Positions 11,481 through 22,559 of a DNA stretch of 64,000 nt are shown one piece after another; the stretch's first letter is position 1; each line of letters opens with the position of its first letter. The stretch comes from Gnetum montanum (Eukaryota; Streptophyta; Gnetopsida; Gnetales; Gnetaceae). The stretch is taken from contig MNCI01036292.1 of NCBI GenBank assembly GCA_015680685.1, positions 677,254-741,253 on the forward strand, given 5' to 3'. Both the position numbers and the translations under genes were made by a program. The notes below the pieces were generated by a model. That model searched no databases and was not told the DNA's origin. It worked only from the letters and a program-made list of their open reading frames with translations.

Positions 11481-12733
11481 TGCTAATATGTGCAATGCCA
11501 CTTCCCCTGGCATCTTGTGTATTCTTTGGAGATGTCTTATGACATCTTGCTGACCTTCCAGAGCTACCTCTACCATGGTCCTTCGCCATGACAATAGCTT
11601 CTATAGTCAGCGCTTGCTACTAGAGTTCTAATGGTATTGTGGCCCAGCCATAATATTTCTTTCCTCTAGCCCCCACCAGCATCTAAGCCCAAAAGACATT
11701 CAGCTATTGGGCAGCCAATCTCATAGCTGAAGTGCATAATTTTTGCCTTAGGCAGGGATTCTTGAGCACTCACATCATCATGATTCCTAGCTACCTCGAC
11801 GCCGACCTCTCCACATAGATGCTACTAGAACTATTGCTGGCCTTTCTAGTTTGGACACCGAATGGCTCAGCAACAATGTTCATTATTCCAGTAATGTTCA
11901 AAGCAAGCAAGACCTTTGCCTTCATTTTGCATCACAGTTGTTTCTTCTGGTTTGCTCTCTGTCGTGTTTGTAGGATTCATACTGGAGAGGCATCGGTCAG
12001 AGATGCATTTCTCCATGAAGGCAAGACACTACATCGTTCCAAGGTTGTCATCTTGACTAGCTTAGCCATTTTAGAGTGCATATTCTATCTTCCCCCTTAA
12101 CCTCCTTTACCTTGTTCCTTACACTCATAATTCTCACTCTCACCTCTTTTACGAATTTTCCCGATGCCTGTAAAGCCCTTCCATATGCCCAACCACAAAG
12201 TCCATGACATGTGTAATGTAACTCGCTGCATGGAAAGCATCTATAGGCAGGTTAGAGCCCCACATCAATGTAACACAACTCATCCCAGGAAAGAAATACC
12301 TATCCTGCAACAACAAGGTTGTTTGCAAATGTAAATGGCAGAATACAAAAAGGCAAGCATAAAAGAGCAAAAGCGCATAAAAAAAAAAGAAAAGAGCATG
12401 CCTAAGAAAAATGGCACGCTAGCTGTTTCGCAAAACCCCTTTCCAAGCATTCCAACGAGAGGTCAAAGGTTAAAAAAAGCAAAGATGACCACGCAAACAA
12501 CTCCATCACAAGCATTCCGACGAGGGACCTTGCTAAGCCTCATCTTTACCATTTTCCTAGACCACTTTCTCTCCCCAATTTAACCCTTTATTTTTTCCCA
12601 CATAACCAATCCAACACTCTCAAGCATAGCTAAGCGACACCTTGGCAATTACCAAAGAGCGATGTTGGCATCTTGTCTTCTGTGGTGTTTCGTATTCTTT
12701 GTGAGCATCTTTCGGGTCCATCCTCTAGACGTC
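11481..12733 (+). other. 3' untranslated region of element A
   Basis: No coding signal. The stretch aligns by eye with the corresponding minus-strand part of element C (about 40800-39690). Shared landmarks are TGTGTTTGTAGGA or CGTGTTTGTAGGA, and a block reading ATGTAAC...TCATCCC...GAAA. It is therefore a conserved 3' leader-like region of the family rather than random DNA. The antisense gene carried by element B at this position is absent here. Confidence 0.6.
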
Positions 12734-12749
12734 GACAAAGAGGGGCTAA
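12734..12749 (+). promoter_or_regulatory. polypurine tract of element A
   Basis: GACAAAGAGGGGCTAA sits directly before the LTR start TGAAACACC. It is the plus-strand priming site in reverse transcription. Element C has nearly the same tract, ACAAAGAGGGGCCAT, directly before its 3' LTR. Confidence 0.85.
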
Positions 12750-13029
12750 TGAAACACCCCAAAATTCTAAAACGCTCTTGCTTCACCAGGGTCTTAAAAT
12801 TCAAGCAAAGGATTTCCACAAGTGCAGCGTCATTGTAGTTCGGTAGGAAATGAATGCTCTAAGTTAAGACTTCATTTTGGTAAGTTTTCTATCTCTAGAG
12901 CTGACAGGCCCAATGGACTCTCTAACCTACCCATCTGGATGATTCACTCAGCTGACATTCTACTCAAAAACCATGTGTGGACTTGCTGACAATGCTCAGG
13001 ATGTGCGAAATAGTTTGGCAAGTTTTCTA

Positions 13030-13830
13030 GTGAAGAAGTTTGCTACGCTACGCTATGCTATGTAGTGTAGCAAACCTCGGAAGATAGTTGCTCATGCAAT
13101 AAAGTGCAAAACATTGCAGCACTAAGTGCTACACTATGCTACACTACGTAGCATAGCACAACATAGCAAAGGTGAATCAGAAATTCCCAACTTACCAAGT
13201 AATTCCAATGGAAAAATTGCACTCGACAAGCACTCCAGCCTCCAAAACTAGTTGCCTTGTTCGAATTCAAGTCTTCAGCAAGGTCTCTTACTAGAAAGTG
13301 GCGAATTGAGCAAAAATTAGGACATGATGAATACTATGCTATCCTATGCTACATAGCGTAGCACAGCCTAGAGACAATACAAAAGTAGCAAGAAATGTTT
13401 CAAATGCAAGTTCAGCAAGTTTGGAGGTTCTCCTTCGCAAAAGGCAAAAGTTGCAGCTGTTAGCATGATCAAAACTTCAAACAAGTGTTTGTAACTTTAG
13501 CAGAGTCACTGATAAAGTAGAATGCTATGCTATACTATGCTACGTAGCGTAGCAAAGATACAAATTCAACAAAACATTTCAACAGTTATCCCAAGTCTGC
13601 GCTACACCTTCCAGTAGTTGACCTCAGCATGATTTTCTTCTTCAAATTGGTGGCTATGCTATGCTATGCCACATAGCATAGCATGGCGTAGCAAGCAGCT
13701 ACGCTACACCAATGACATGCTATGCTCCATAGTGTAGCATGGCGTAGCAAGCAGCTATGCTATGCCAACGACATGCTACACTCCATAGCATAGCACAATG
13801 TAGCAGGCGACTATGCTACCTCTGTATGTT
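13030..13830. repeat. palindromic GCTATGC/GCATAGC repeats in LTR U3
   Basis: At least seven separate clusters, each a near-perfect inverted repeat such as GCTATGCTACATAGCGTAGC, separated by 60-150 bp of ordinary sequence. From about 13645 to 13820 they become a tandem run with a unit near 60 bp. Each cluster could fold into a hairpin in either strand. Confidence 0.85.
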
Positions 13831-14009
13831 TCATTTCTCATCTGCATTGTTGGCATAATTGATTCTAGCATCTCCAATTTCGACAGTGTGATTGCAGCAT
13901 GGCAAGTTCACAATCAGCTTTGCATGTCCATGTAATATGGACACGTCAGCATCTCATGGGTCTAGGACACGTGGCATCTGAATTGCATCTCTCACTTGCT
14001 CCTGGCCCT

Positions 14010-14018
14010 ATAAATAGC
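14010..14018 (+). promoter_or_regulatory. TATA box of LTR A
   Basis: CCCTATAAATAG matches the conserved CCCTATAAATA found at the same relative place in LTRs B, C and D. Transcription would start roughly 30 bp downstream, in the AGCTCAATGAGC area. Confidence 0.7.
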
Positions 14019-14612
14019 TCAATGAGCAAAGCTCAAAGGGTTGGAAAATTTGGGCAAACTTCGTTGGCAAATCTTGGGGTTATTGGCAAATTTGGTTGGC
14101 AATTTTGAGCATTGATAGCATTTGTTGTTGGCAAGTTGGCAAACATTGTTGTTTAGCAAATTGCAATTTAACCAGTTGGTAGCACTTTACATTGTTGGCT
14201 TTTGAGTCCGTGCTCAAAAATTTAGTTGGGCTACTTTGAATGTTTTGGTTACCTTTGGGATCTCTATGCTTCCCAGTGTTGTGCAACCAATTGTATCCAT
14301 CTCAAGAAAGTAAAGTCACAATCTTGAGGTGGTGCATTTCTTTTAACTCTAGTTTTCTTTACATTCCTGCCTATCATCATTACGTTTTACATTGTTTTTC
14401 ACTTCGTTGCATTTAATAATTATTATATCATGTTATAAACATCATTTACACATTACACATTTATGAAATGTTAAGTGACACTGACTAAGTCCCTGTCTAA
14501 TCAACCAGACTATTCAGGGCATCTCGATTCCATTTTATCCAACATGGCCCTCGCATGGATCAGGGGTTAAAACTGTTAGCCCGACAACCTCTCGGTGCTT
14601 CCAGCCACTAAA

Positions 14613-14632
14613 GTTTTCGGTCACTAGAAGGC
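14613..14632 (+). promoter_or_regulatory. degenerate primer-binding site after LTR A
   Basis: GTTTTCGGTCACTAGAAGG aligns with the site of element C (GTTTTTGGCGCTAGAAGGAG). Its presence means that an internal region once followed this LTR, although recognisable leader sequence ends soon after. Confidence 0.45.
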
Positions 14633-14929
14633 TAGTATACTAGAAGATGAGAAGTCCATAGAATTCAGTTAGATCACATGTGAATGCTTAATGATTCTTA
14701 TGGTTGATCATAGGATTATTCGCCACTCATCATTTGTTAATCTATGGTTCTAAGGCAATGCTACTAGTTTATCTATATATTTCATCTCTCTATGTTACTT
14801 TAGATTATTAGCTTTGAGATAAAGAAAATACTATCATATGATGCACTAAGTAGGATCTTCTTGAGAATCAACATCAAATGTTTCTAAAGTAATTACAAAA
14901 TTATTAAGAATATATTTAGCATCATTATT
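14633..14929. other. no assignable feature
   Basis: AT-rich sequence between the LTR A junction and a pol fragment. Nothing specific is visible. Confidence 0.3.
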
Positions 14930-15140
14930 TTAGATGCTAAAATTTGAGAAATTCCTAAAGGTGTCTTGGTTCTTTCTCATTTTTTAGATTCTAAAGATAC
15001 AAATATTTTTCCTAATTGGAAGGGTCCTTTCTTGGTGGCTTAATCTCTACAAAATGGTGTGTTCATTTTCTCTAATATGGAAGAATACCAATTTTTATAT
15101 CACATCAATAGGGAATTCCTGAAATGTTACTGCTTGTAGC
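14930..15140 (+). pseudogene. pol: integrase C-terminal fragment of another gypsy element
   Basis: In shifting plus-strand frames one reads VLSHFLDSKDTNIFPNWKGPFLVA, in pieces, and then SNMEEYQFLYHINREFLK. This is the usual end of a Ty3/gypsy integrase (FPNWKGPF, then the strand before RLK). The upstream part of pol is missing. The fragment is unlike the C-terminus of element A (NPVNNSYLKPYYI), so it probably comes from another family. Confidence 0.5.
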
Positions 15141-15873
15141 TTTATCTCTTTATCATAACATTGAACCTGCTTGCTACACATGACCAAACATATGCTTATT
15201 TAGTAGCTCATCCCCACTTCTATTTCATATTTTGTTGTATCTATTTGGCTATTTTCATCATTTATCCCTATGTTTTTATCTCATTCTACTCTACTTTGCT
15301 TAGCATAAATAGTGAGGTGTTTGCATGACTGACATCTCATTGCTTCATGTGAGGGTTTGACTGAGTGTATTATTAAGTGTGATAAGGAGGGGTTATTATT
15401 ATAAAATTATATATGACAACCTTTTTGATCATATAGTGTGTGTAGGATTTAGTCATGCACCACTTCTATGACATAATACTATCCTCATGGTATGTGTATG
15501 GATGATATTCTCTGTTTCTATCCTTTCATTTTTTCTCTAATTTTGCATACTCTACTCTCTACTCTTCTAAATTACTTTTTTGTATTCCTCTCATTTGTTC
15601 TCATTCCTCTCTATATTAAACACCTTGATGAGGCTAAAACCATGTCTCTACTTTAATGTAGTAAGAGAGTGTTGAGTGTATAGTGATATGTGAAGTGTGA
15701 ATAATAATCTCATTAAGATAAGGAAGAGGTCTTCTTTGGGAATCTAGCCACACCCCACTTTTATGATATAGCACTTCACTATAGGTGTATTGAGGGAGGC
15801 CTTTTTTATATTTGAAATGTACCATTATTTTTGATTTTTTTTTCAAATTATTAAATTTTTAATCAATGAGTAA
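15141..15873. other. no assignable feature (possible 3' flank of a gypsy fragment)
   Basis: T-rich sequence with no coding signal. It may be the 3' untranslated region and LTR start of the element that supplied the integrase fragment at 14930-15140, but I cannot find its boundaries. Confidence 0.3.
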
Positions 15874-15889
15874 TGAAACACCACCAAAT

Positions 15890-16330
15890 TTGAACTTCAG
15901 CATCCTAGGCGCAAAATTTTCTAAGTGTTGAGACTATGCTCTCCACTGCCCTAGAGCATAGTTAGCCTGATGCATAGCATAGTCAACACAAAGGCTAGTT
16001 TTGCAAGATTTTCTAAGTGCTAAGACTACACTCTTGACTGCCCCTGAGCATAGTCAAGCACAGTCCACATGAAGGTGCAATTTCTACAAATTTTTCTAAA
16101 TGTTGAGACAATGCTCTCCACTAGCCTAAAGCATAGTTAAGTGTAGTTAACTAGAAGTTTCTACAATTTTAGACAAGTGTTGGGACTACGCTTACACCTA
16201 GTTGGGAGTGTAGCCAACCTCCAGTGGAGAGCATATTCAACACATAGTAACTTTTTCTACAAAAGGTTTTCTAATTATGGGACTATGCTCTCCCTTAGTC
16301 CAGAGCATAGTCAAGTGTAGTTAGCTAGAA
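15890..16330. repeat. about 90-bp tandem repeats with internal hairpins in LTR U3
   Basis: About five degenerate units. Each starts TTTTCTAAGTGTTGAGACTA and contains an inverted repeat pairing ACTATGCTC with GAGCATAGT around a short CCACTGCCCT-like loop. Similar hairpins recur near 16490 and 16640. The sequence differs from the U3 repeats of LTRs A and C. Confidence 0.75.
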
Positions 16331-16718
16331 GAACCTCCAAAGACCTTCACAATGCAACACCAACATTCAGCTCAACTCCAACTCACCTCTATTAAGATAG
16401 TTAACAAAATGCAGCTTTTTTGTATTCCTTTTTTCCCCAAAATTGTAATTATGCTTGACCTCACACAAGATAGTGGAGATCATAGTCCCAGAGCATAATC
16501 TCCATAGTTGCATTTTTTTAAGGTACATTGTACTCCTCTCAGTGCATATACATGCACTTATAGCATAGTCATAGTCTCTTAGCATCATAGATTTTGGCAA
16601 AGTACAGTAGAGCACAACATCGCTAGCCTTAGTGGAGAGCATAGTTGGATGATAGCGTAGCTCCAACCATTTCCTCTACCACATGGTAGTCACTCCACAT
16701 TTCATGCTAAACCTACCC

Positions 16719-16726
16719 TATAAATA
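16719..16726 (+). promoter_or_regulatory. TATA box of element B 5' LTR
   Basis: TATAAATA within CCCTATAAATACCCC, the motif conserved among the LTRs of this family. Confidence 0.7.
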
Positions 16727-17477
16727 CCCCAACCCTCAACATTTTTGAGGCTATTAGTTTGGCAAATTTGAGCATTGGACAAGGTTTAAGGTCAACAAGT
16801 TGGCAAAAACTTGAGTTGATTGGAATTTTGAAATTTTGGGTAGACAAAAAACCAAAGGCACATAAGAAAACTAGAGAGAGGGAAAGTTCCATACAACTAT
16901 AGATCATTGCAATCCATTGCACACTGTAGTAGCCAACTCGACAGGCACTAACACCATGGTGGAGCATCTATCTTAGCGGCCAAACACTCTTGAGACTGTG
17001 ACTATGCTATCCACTACACTTATTGTACACTGCGTACCTTCTCACCCCTTTTGGATTTAACTATGCTCAACCCCATTTGGGGCGATGTTTTATTGTCTCT
17101 CTCTTTCTTTCTTTATATTTTTAGTATTTTACTTGCATTTTTAGCCTTCTACTTGCATTTTCTACTATTTTAATTCATATTTGCACTTAGGTGATGGTCC
17201 TTCCATATTCACACCTTCGTTTCCTACTAAAAATCTTAACTATGCTCACCCTTGCTAACACCATTAACACTACTCAAATCCTTAACATTGTTTCACCTTC
17301 GCATTGTAGCTAACCACACTGCACCCCAATTGCATTTGGTAAATCCTTGTTTGATTGACAAGAACATTTAGGACACCTCATCTCTACCTCTAGCAGGTCC
17401 TCACATAGACTTAAGGTTAGGACTATGTACTCATGAACCCCTCAATGTTCTAGCCACCAATGTTTTTGGTTGCCATA

Positions 17478-17502
17478 GTTTTCTGGTGCTAGATGAAGGG
17501 CC
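17478..17502 (+). promoter_or_regulatory. primer-binding site of element B
   Basis: TTCTGGTGCTAGATGAAGGG lies directly after the LTR and matches TTTTGGCGCTAGAAGGAGGG of element C with a few changes. It should pair with the 3' end of a host tRNA; I do not assign which one. Confidence 0.65.
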
Positions 17503-18140
17503 CAAACCATCTTCCTCTTTAGTATTCATTATAGTTGTCTCACGTGATCTCTACATCACTATTTCTAGCTTCAATCTAGCATAGACCATACATCCTTGTG
17601 CACATGCCATGTGCGCAAAAATAGTTGGATCTAGGCTAGTGTAGGCATCATCTACTAACTGGTTGATGTAGATTGGACCCTATAGTTGGTTCCTCTAGAA
17701 CCCCACGTAGCAACATACATTCCCACAGTTAGCTAAATTCTAGGTGCTTAGTAGAGAGCATAGTTAGCTCTTAGCATAGAGAGTGTAGTTAGCTCTTAGT
17801 GTAGAGAGTATAGTCACTAGAGTTAGCCATTTTTGGCAGTCACTAGAGTTAGCTATTTTTTGTAACCAACAAAGTTAGCCATTTTTCACTGCTAGTAACC
17901 CCTATAATCCCCTCTTGCAAATTAATCCACATACATGAGTTTTGATCAACATTCAACATTAGTTCTAAGCACACTCTCCATCTTGCCTATCCAATAAGAA
18001 ACTAGGATTAACAACCCTACCAATCTTGCTATGGTAGAGCTAAGGCAATCCCTTAGGCTACATGGCAAAGGCCCAAAGTATACTGTGATAAGCGATGAAT
18101 AATACAACTTCATTTGTTCAAAGATCCAAGTAGGGGTATT
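17503..18140 (+). other. untranslated leader of element B with short repeats
   Basis: The leader between the primer-binding site and gag. At about 17745-17895 it holds two small tandem sets, AGAGAGCATAGTTAGCTCTT (about 25-bp unit) and CACTAGAGTTAGCCATTTTT (about 35-bp unit). The segment near 17665 (TGATGTAGATTGGACCC) has a counterpart at 24360 after LTR B. Confidence 0.55.
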
Positions 18141-19450
18141 CATAGACCATTTGGACATGGAAGCTAAATGAGGCTATGAGATTATCCACCAAAATGGATG
18201 GAAGTATATCCCCTCCTTAGTCGACTTCATCTTACTCATGGAACCCTACTGTTGGATACTTGCCTAGCTCATTTGAGCAAATGAATGTGAAGTGGGAATA
18301 GACTATAAATAGCCCCTACATGAGGATGAGGATGAGTTCAAAGCTCATTCTAAGCCCAAGGACTCCTTCCACACCATCTCCTAGAAAATGACCCCTAGTT
18401 TGGCCCTCCCATAGTTTTGTTCACCTATCTTTCTTCAGATAGTTAGAGTCCCAATGTCACCTTCAAGGTCAACACCTCTGAGAGCAATGCACCAGACACA
18501 ACATACACTTCACAAAGTAGTACCTCTTGTTAGCTTCTCCTTTTTGGCATTCCTATAGCCAATCCATTCATCTCTACTAGAAATAATCATGCTAGCTCTC
18601 TATTATTTCCATTCATTCCTATTATAGAGGGCATCCCTGTAGATGAGAATTTCATTCACATTGTGATGTTACCTCCTACACCACAGGAATCAAACTTCAC
18701 ACCCCTTGCATTTCAGGATGAGGTAATTAAGATCAACCCTAATAAGGATGAGGTCATAACGGCCCCCATGTTCATCACCATACATGTTGGGCAATGCAAG
18801 ATTCGAAGGATGCACATCAATGATAGGACAACAACAAATGTTATCCCATACACTGTCATCGATAAGTGAGGCCTCATGGACTAAATCAAGCCAATGAAAA
18901 CCACATGCCTAAAGTCCTTTAGTGGATCATGCATCATCATTAAGGGTACCATCATAATAGCCTCTATGGAAAGGAAGAAATTCCCCACCACCATCGAATT
19001 TATCATCATATAGGAGATGCTAAGATTTAACCTAATATTAGGTAGGCCTTGATTGGCCTAGCTACAAGTCGTATCCTCCCCAATTCATTACGAAATCCAC
19101 CTTCTATATGAGGGTGGTGAAGTTATCATTCATGGTGATAATGTCATTCCTCCAATTGTCAACAAAATAGACATGGGGCAAGGGCCAGAGGTTGAATTCC
19201 CTAATGACATACCTTCAACAAACAATGCAACACATGAGTCTGATGCACTTGAAGAGGTGGTAGAAGCCACTAACCTCCTACGGAATGCCTTCTGGGTAGA
19301 ATTTCCCTTTAATGTAGTGGGTGAGCATCAAGGAGACTACCAAATAGTGCAATCTAGGCCCTACACAACCCCTAATCTACACTAGGTTAGGAAGCAATTA
19401 CACAACTAAGGTACCCCCTTAGTTTGAAGGTGCACTAGGAACCTGCCTAC
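18141..19450 (+). pseudogene. gag-pro: gag-protease remnant of element B
   Basis: The gag N-terminal part (about 18150-18500) aligns with element C and with the second copy at 24757 through patterns such as PSLVDFILLMEP versus PSLFDIIPLTEP, and an acidic DEDEFKAHS. The central gag and zinc knuckle are missing. From 18663 the protease region is readable: IHVGQCKIRRMHIND, then LRFNLILGRP and SSPIHYEIHLLYEGG. The active-site region reads NDRTTTNVIPY, where element C has NDGAVTNVVLY, so the glycine after the aspartate is arginine here. The polyprotein ends around PYTTPNLH near 19385. There are many stops. No RT or integrase follows; the minisatellite at 19680 and the antisense gene occupy that space. 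Confidence 0.75.
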
Positions 19451-19679
19451 TATTTGCTTCCCTGCACCCTACATCCTACTCCCCATTTACATCACATTAG
19501 CACTGCAACATATTATTTGCATTCAGTTTAATGACTTAGTTTACCATCTGCATTTCATATGCATTCAGTAGCTTAGTTTACATTTCTACTATTGTGGCTT
19601 TAATGCATTTTCCTTCATGCATAAAAAACATTAAAATGCATAAAAATCATAAAAGCTAAAATTAAAAAAATAAGAGGTA
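19451..19679. other. linker after protease, element B
   Basis: Matches the tail of the protease reading frame of element C at first (YITLAL versus YIALAY) and then becomes AT-rich. No separate feature is seen. Confidence 0.35.
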
Positions 19680-19975
19680 GCAATAGATAACCTGCCATGA
19701 CCTTAAATTGGCAACGCGTGGCTCACCATGGCCTAAAATTGATAATGTGCATCCCATCATGGCCTTAAACTAGCAATGAGTGGCCTGAAATGGCCTTAAA
19801 CTAGCAATATATGGCCCAAAATGGCCTTAAACTAGCAACACACGTGGCCTAGAATGGCCTTAAACTATCACCTTTAATCCCATTATAGTAGCCTAAAATG
19901 GCCTTAAACTAGCATCAGTCCTCCTGCTATGGCCTTAAACTATCATGGGGCTTGTAATGGCCTCATCACACTATC
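19680..19975. repeat. minisatellite, about 32-bp unit, core ATGGCCTTAAACTAGCAA
   Basis: Eight to nine units of the form TGGCCTTAAACTAGCAA plus a spacer of about 15 bp. It lies exactly between the end of gag-protease and the 3' end of the antisense gene. Element A2 shows the same arrangement at 720-930. Confidence 0.85.
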
Positions 19976-20199
19976 ATCGCATAGTCCTAACTTAGCACAT
20001 TAGCTCATCATGTTATAAGCAAAGTAAGCACATAGCAAATAACCATAAAAAGAAAAGTTTACAGATTACACATTACATATAGCAAATGCATTCATTAGAT
20101 GTCATATGAATATCAATACATAGCATGAATAACATCATTTGACAAAAACATAGCAAAAATAGCAAGAATTCCTAGTAGCAAGGGTACATCTGGTCATGC
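19976..20199. other. spacer between minisatellite and antisense gene
   Basis: AT-rich sequence with several CATAGCA motifs and no coding signal. It may include the 3' untranslated region of the antisense gene. Confidence 0.3.
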
Positions 20200-22375
20200 T
20201 CAACTAGTGGCACTAGGTGGGGGTAGAGGTTCTTCTTCCTCCACCACATCACTAGGGCCTGTAACATTGTCTGGTACCTACTACTATAACCACAATGAAA
20301 ATGTGTAATTAGTAAGAAAATGTGCACTACACATGCTAACTCCAAACACAAAAATGCATTAAAAAAAACTAGCCTAAGAGGATCACGCATTGGTGAGTTC
20401 TAGAGGTAATTTTCCAAGCCCAACCTCCAAGTGTAAGAGGATCTCAGTCTTCAAAAGTTGTGTCCAATCCTCTTGGCCAAAGTTAATCCTCACAAATGGT
20501 TTTGTCTTTATCCATGATGGTCCATGTGGGCAACTTCATCAAAAATTTAGAAGAAGAGGCCTCTCTAGAAGGGCTAATGATCTACATTTCAAGAGAGCCA
20601 CTCATCATCATGTGTTGCACAAATAACTCATATGCCTACCTCTTGCAAATTGCCTCAAGAAACATCTAAAGATAGTAATGTTTAGTAGACTCATCCTTGT
20701 ACCATTGTAGGCACATGTTGCACTCTTGCTTATACTAGTGCTTGTGATTCTTCTACATTTGCCCCCACCAATAGACCTTCATGCTATAGTTCTTCCAATC
20801 TTGGTTCTTTTGGGTGAGCAAGTTCATCTATAGCCACAACTATATCAACTCCCATGTGACTTTATTCTTACTTCCAAGAGTTGTTGAATATTGAGATACT
20901 TGATCTCAAAGATATGCCAAGTGTTGTCTCCCTACGATCTAGCCACCAAAAAGTCATATCTGGATTGAAGATAATTGATCTTTGTATCTTGGTTGGCCAT
21001 CCTCTAGTATAGATTGTGCACACATTTTCATAGGTGCTCATTGAGTGCTTGCAGACCCACAATGCCTTCACACAAGAAAGTGCACAATTGTTCAATGTCG
21101 TATATATGCAATTAACACCTAATCAACTTTAGGAGGGAGGTTAGGGAGGGTATCCACCTTGGGCACCTTGCTAGGATCCCACTGTAGCTTAGGACCTTTA
21201 TACATGTAGCAATCGATCAATCTTAGCCAAGAACTAAGCATTCAAGAAATGAGGTAACATAAAGCAAAGTAACATTCCACACATACCGAGCTCAGGATCT
21301 ACTTGTCACAAGTAGTCCACCAGGTCTTCAACTATGCCTTGCATGAAGGTGAATTTATCTAGCATGTCTACCCATGGCTCCATGTCGTAGGTATATGTGG
21401 GACCACTAGTGGGAATATCTAAGGATATAATACAATGATGTAATTAGCACATAGCTAAATAGCCAAAGATACTAGAGCAAACAAGTAATAATAGATGGCA
21501 ACATAAGTTAGTTACCTAGCAAGGCCTTAAGCATGAGTGCAAGGGGCTCATCTAAGTACACACCATTGAAAAAGCTATCAGAATCATTCCCATCAGGGTG
21601 GAGAAACCCCTCTTCCTCCAACTACTAGAGGATCTCTATTGCCTTAGGTAACTTATCTCTATGAGCCTCACCCTTCCCAGCTTGAGGGGACACTTCCTCT
21701 ATTGCTACTTTGACCATTGCTCTTATAGTTGTCTCTCCTATTTTTGCAATTCACACATATAGCACATTAGAATGCATAGCATATCACTAACTAACTAATA
21801 ATGTAGCACAATAGAAAAACATAAAAAAATAAAAAATACATACTAAATGCAACTAAGGCTTCTTAGAAACTACACATACCTACAACACTCACATGCAAGC
21901 CTTGAAGCTTGATGTGGATCCTCTTGCTACTTGGCTTTCCAATCTCCAGGACAACCTCCTCCTTAGGATGTGGCCTCTTGATCTTAACCTTAGACAATTT
22001 TACTATCTTTCCTATATAGTGATCTACCTTACTCATGTCCCTAGTGCCAACTGGAGGATCCTTGCCTATCCTATTATACGAGTAATGTGATTGCCCTATG
22101 GGACCCTTAGTTGTTATGGATAATAACTTATCAATCCCCTCTAGGGGGTCCTCTGTGCATGTAGTCATGAACATGTGCTTGATCCATTGCTTGGATAGCT
22201 ACTCACAGTCCTACACTACCCATCCCCCATCATCGTGCACAACCAAGATCTTTGCAAACTTTCATAGGTATCCTACAAAGAACATGAAGTGGATGTGAGA
22301 CCTTACCTAGAGGTTGAACCATAGCCTAGAGATCTCTACATGGAAGCTATTGGCTATGTATGTACCCTAGTTGAA
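20200..22375 (-). pseudogene. multi-exon antisense gene of unknown function (copy 2)
   Basis: Read on the minus strand, five exon-like blocks: about 22375-21880 (donor GTATGT), 21737-21516 (acceptor AATAG, donor GTAACT), 21418-21297 (acceptor CCTTAG, donor GTATGT), about 21233-20374 (acceptor GCTTAG; the donor has become GCTAGT) and 20258-20200 (acceptor TTACAG, stop TGA). The first block is the best kept, with an open stretch of about 100 residues ending KLQGLHVSVV, and it carries KILVVHDDGGWVVQD. The second is acidic, the third includes FTFMQGIVEDL, the fourth is long, charged and helix-like, and the last is a short acidic tail. Blocks one to three match the last three blocks of copy 1; blocks four and five match copy 3. 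It lies in antisense inside element B between protease and LTR. Its 5' exons are missing because LTR B starts within the first block. Internal stops make it a pseudogene. Confidence 0.6.
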
Positions 22376-22559
22376 CCTCATACCTAAAACACCACAAAAT
22401 TTTGGGTCTCAGCATCTTGACTGCAAATTTGGCTGAGTGTCAAAACACTGGCACTTCGCCTACACTTTCCAAGTGTGGTGCCATGCTAAGCTGTACAGAT
22501 AGCATGGCATCTTGGAAGTCCTAACACCTATGAAGCCACTTCTAGACCTACCTACCACC

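Larger units (their letters stand above)
12750..14612 (+). mobile_element. LTR of element A (Tat-like family)
   Basis: Starts TGAAACACCCCAAAATTC after a polypurine tract. It contains a promoter (TATAAATAG at 14010) preceded by a long palindrome-rich U3, and ends in the family signature CCTCTCGGTGCTTCCAGCCA near 14588-14607. The exact 3' edge is inferred by alignment with the LTRs of C, B and D. It is longer (about 1.86 kb) than the LTRs of C (about 1.0 kb), mainly because of U3 repeats. A primer-binding-like sequence follows it, which is not expected for a simple 3' LTR. Confidence 0.8.
15874..17477 (+). mobile_element. 5' LTR of element B (Tat-like family)
   Basis: Begins TGAAACACCACCAAATTTG with no polypurine tract before it, as expected for an outer 5' LTR. 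It has a TATA box at 16719-16726 (CCCTATAAATACCCC) and ends in the family's terminal segment (TTCTAGCCACCAATG...GCCATA), followed at once by a primer-binding site. Confidence 0.75.

Noticed and set aside
12335-12583. Lysine-rich open plus-strand frame of 82 codons
   Set aside because: It lies in the 3' untranslated region of element A, has low-complexity lysine content and no counterpart in element C.
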